Shown here one piece after another: positions 62,971-64,000 of a stretch of DNA of 64,000 nt (within the stretch, counting starts at the first letter, position 1; every line of letters starts with the position of its first letter). The position numbers were made by a program, and so were the translations under genes. Below the pieces are notes generated by a model that did no database searches, had not been told where the DNA came from, and saw nothing but the letters and a program-made list of their open reading frames with translations. Source of the DNA: Acanthosoma haemorrhoidale (lineage: Eukaryota > Arthropoda > Insecta > Hemiptera > Acanthosomatidae); NCBI GenBank assembly GCA_930367205.1, contig CAKNEZ010000015.1, positions 1 to 64,000 on the forward strand, read 5' to 3'.

Positions 62971-64000
62971 GAAATAAACCACCCCCTTAATTCCGAAAAC
63001 TACACGGCGTGATTGCTTCAATACAGAAAAAACTTACTGAAAAAAAAGGATTTTTGTATGGAGTGTTTGATGGTGTGGGTAGAACCTTGATAATTGATTA
63101 AAAAAAAGTGTTAAAGAGGGGAATGATCTTCGGGGCTTTTGGAAACATTATGCGATTCTTGACCCCATTTCCGATGAAAGTACAATCAACGAGATTCTTT
63201 TTTTGTAGATCACCTTCATGCTTTAAGGTAAAATATTTTCTTTCTTCAATAAGACATGAGTTGAGTTAAAACCATCAATTAGCCGAACGGGATGGTAAAT
63301 TGTATTGCTTATCTGACAGTATTTCATGAATAAATGTATATTGATTACAGAGCGTACCTGATTCATATTGCGATATATATTACAGTAAACTAAAAAATTA
63401 TATTCATTAATTAAATATGATTCCGAACATAAGAAAGGATGCATGTTTTGTTTCGCCTGTGGATTTATAAATATAAAACAAAAAGTTATCATAACAGTTA
63501 CTCGAAGCAGCAAAAGCTTAGTCATTTTTTTTCATTAGCTGGTTGGTCAAGATAATAAATTAAAAAAAACAATTACAAAGGAAAACTATCATTTACGACT
63601 CTTTCTTAATATCTGCTAACATATTTTTTATCTTCGATGAAACATAGTAAGTCCCAAAAATGAGCGAGTGTCCAGATAATATGATAAATTGTTATTATCT
63701 TCTGACAGTAATTAATAATAAACACATATCCTTGCAAGGGCAAACCATATAAAATACGTCTTAAAATTATTTTGAATTGAACTATATAGTTGTATACATT
63801 TAATGAAGCAAAGCTGCTGCATAATCATTCTGAGAAAGAAGCTTTTCTTCTTTGCCTCTGGATTTAAAAAACTAAATCAAATAAGACAATTAATTTTTAA
63901 ATTTCAGAAACGGAACATTCAGTCATTCTGCATTTCTCAGCTGGTCAAACAGTTAAAATATAGCAATGTAACCCAAAACATTTTCATTCTTTAATAAAAC
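62971..64000 (+). repeat. Unit 22, first 1,030 bp, class D start with C-like continuation
   Basis: Cut by the window edge. Class D markers at the start: CACCCCCTTAATT, AGTGTTAAAG, GGCTTTTGG near 63136, AGCAAAAGC near 63510 and AAATTAAAAAAAAC. These are followed by AGTTGTATAC and GCTGCTGCAT near 63789-63821, otherwise found together only in class C unit 13. A switch between about 63570 and 63790 is likely. Confidence 0.9.

Larger units (their letters stand above)
1..64000 (+). repeat. Macrosatellite array, 21 full units plus one partial, unit about 3 kb
   Basis: The whole window is a head-to-tail tandem array. The unit-start motif GAAATAAACCACCCC recurs at 1, 2995, 5989, 8982, 11975, 14969, 17962, 20842, 23878, 26858, 29743, 32793, 35823, 38873, 41867, 44917, 47960, 50953, 53839, 56890, 59920 and 62971. 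All copies face the same way with nothing between them. Units differ by scattered single-base changes, A/T-run length, and three structural variants: a 52-bp segment, a 98-bp deletion and a 5-bp insertion. The phase is arbitrary because neither array end is visible. Tandem non-coding arrays with units of this size are called macrosatellites and spread by unequal crossover and gene conversion. Low GC and the mariner relic suggest an animal host; the chromosomal position (centromere, heterochromatin, sex chromosome or other) cannot be read from the window. Confidence 0.97.
50953..64000 (+). repeat. Higher-order repeat copy 3: units 18-22, del-A-B-C-D, cut by the window edge
   Basis: Unit 18 carries the 98-bp deletion and is followed by A (19), B (20), C (21) and the start of a D unit (22). 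The order matches copy 1, which is also preceded by a deletion unit (unit 10). Unit 20 differs from units 12 and 16 at single bases, for example CAGTTACTCG instead of CAATTACTCG, so this copy is not a recent exact duplicate of the other two. Confidence 0.68.

Noticed and set aside
1..64000. CRISPR array
   Set aside because: The repeats are about 3 kb, contiguous and without unique spacers; no cas-like gene is present.
1..64000. rDNA intergenic spacer or tandem tRNA/snRNA genes
   Set aside because: I saw no rRNA core sequence, no tRNA cloverleaf with A and B boxes and no snRNA motif in the unit.

Overview
The window is one uninterrupted head-to-tail array of a non-coding, AT-rich repeat unit of about 3 kb. 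Phased on the motif GAAATAAACCACCCC, which opens every unit, there are 21 complete units (2,880-3,051 bp) and the first 1,030 bp of a 22nd. All units are in the same orientation, no other sequence lies between them, and the array runs off at least the right edge. This is a macrosatellite. I see no intact protein gene, tRNA, rRNA or CRISPR. The one recognisable element, a decayed mariner transposase fragment in every unit, together with the low GC and absence of dense coding, points to an animal genome, probably an AT-rich invertebrate; the species cannot be named from the sequence.

Layout of one unit (coordinates of unit 1): 1-23 C-rich start motif; 24-238 a short stretch that reads like decayed coding sequence in two frames; 321-594, 712-990 and 1086-1195 three diverged direct copies of an older internal subrepeat, about 360-400 bp apart; 1196-1560 AT-rich with T-runs; 1567-1601 a short direct/inverted repeat; 1767-1970 a purine-rich stretch with a long frame broken by stops; about 2097 a 52-bp presence/absence site; 2223-2706 the mariner relic on the + strand; 2707-2994 an AT-rich tail ending in an A-run of variable length.

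Units differ at linked diagnostic sites and fall into classes. Units 2-6 are almost uniform. Units 7, 10 and 18 carry a 98-bp deletion inside the mariner relic ('del'). Units 8, 11, 15 and 19 carry a 5-bp insertion near offset 305 plus the 52-bp segment ('A'). Units 12, 16 and 20 form class 'B' and units 13 and 21 class 'C'. Units 14, 17 and 22 form class 'D', which lacks the 52-bp segment where that site is in view. The classes occur in a recurring order (del)-A-B-C-D, so the right half has a higher-order repeat of about 12.1 kb. One copy (units 15-17) is shortened to 9,086 bp because unit 16 is a B/C hybrid. Units 18, 19 and 22 are also mosaics. This is the pattern expected from unequal crossover and gene conversion within a satellite.

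There are no genes working together here. The interest lies in the array's structure: nested repeats at three scales (about 400 bp, 3 kb and 12 kb), a dead transposon carried along and amplified, and exchange points that can be placed to within a few hundred bases.
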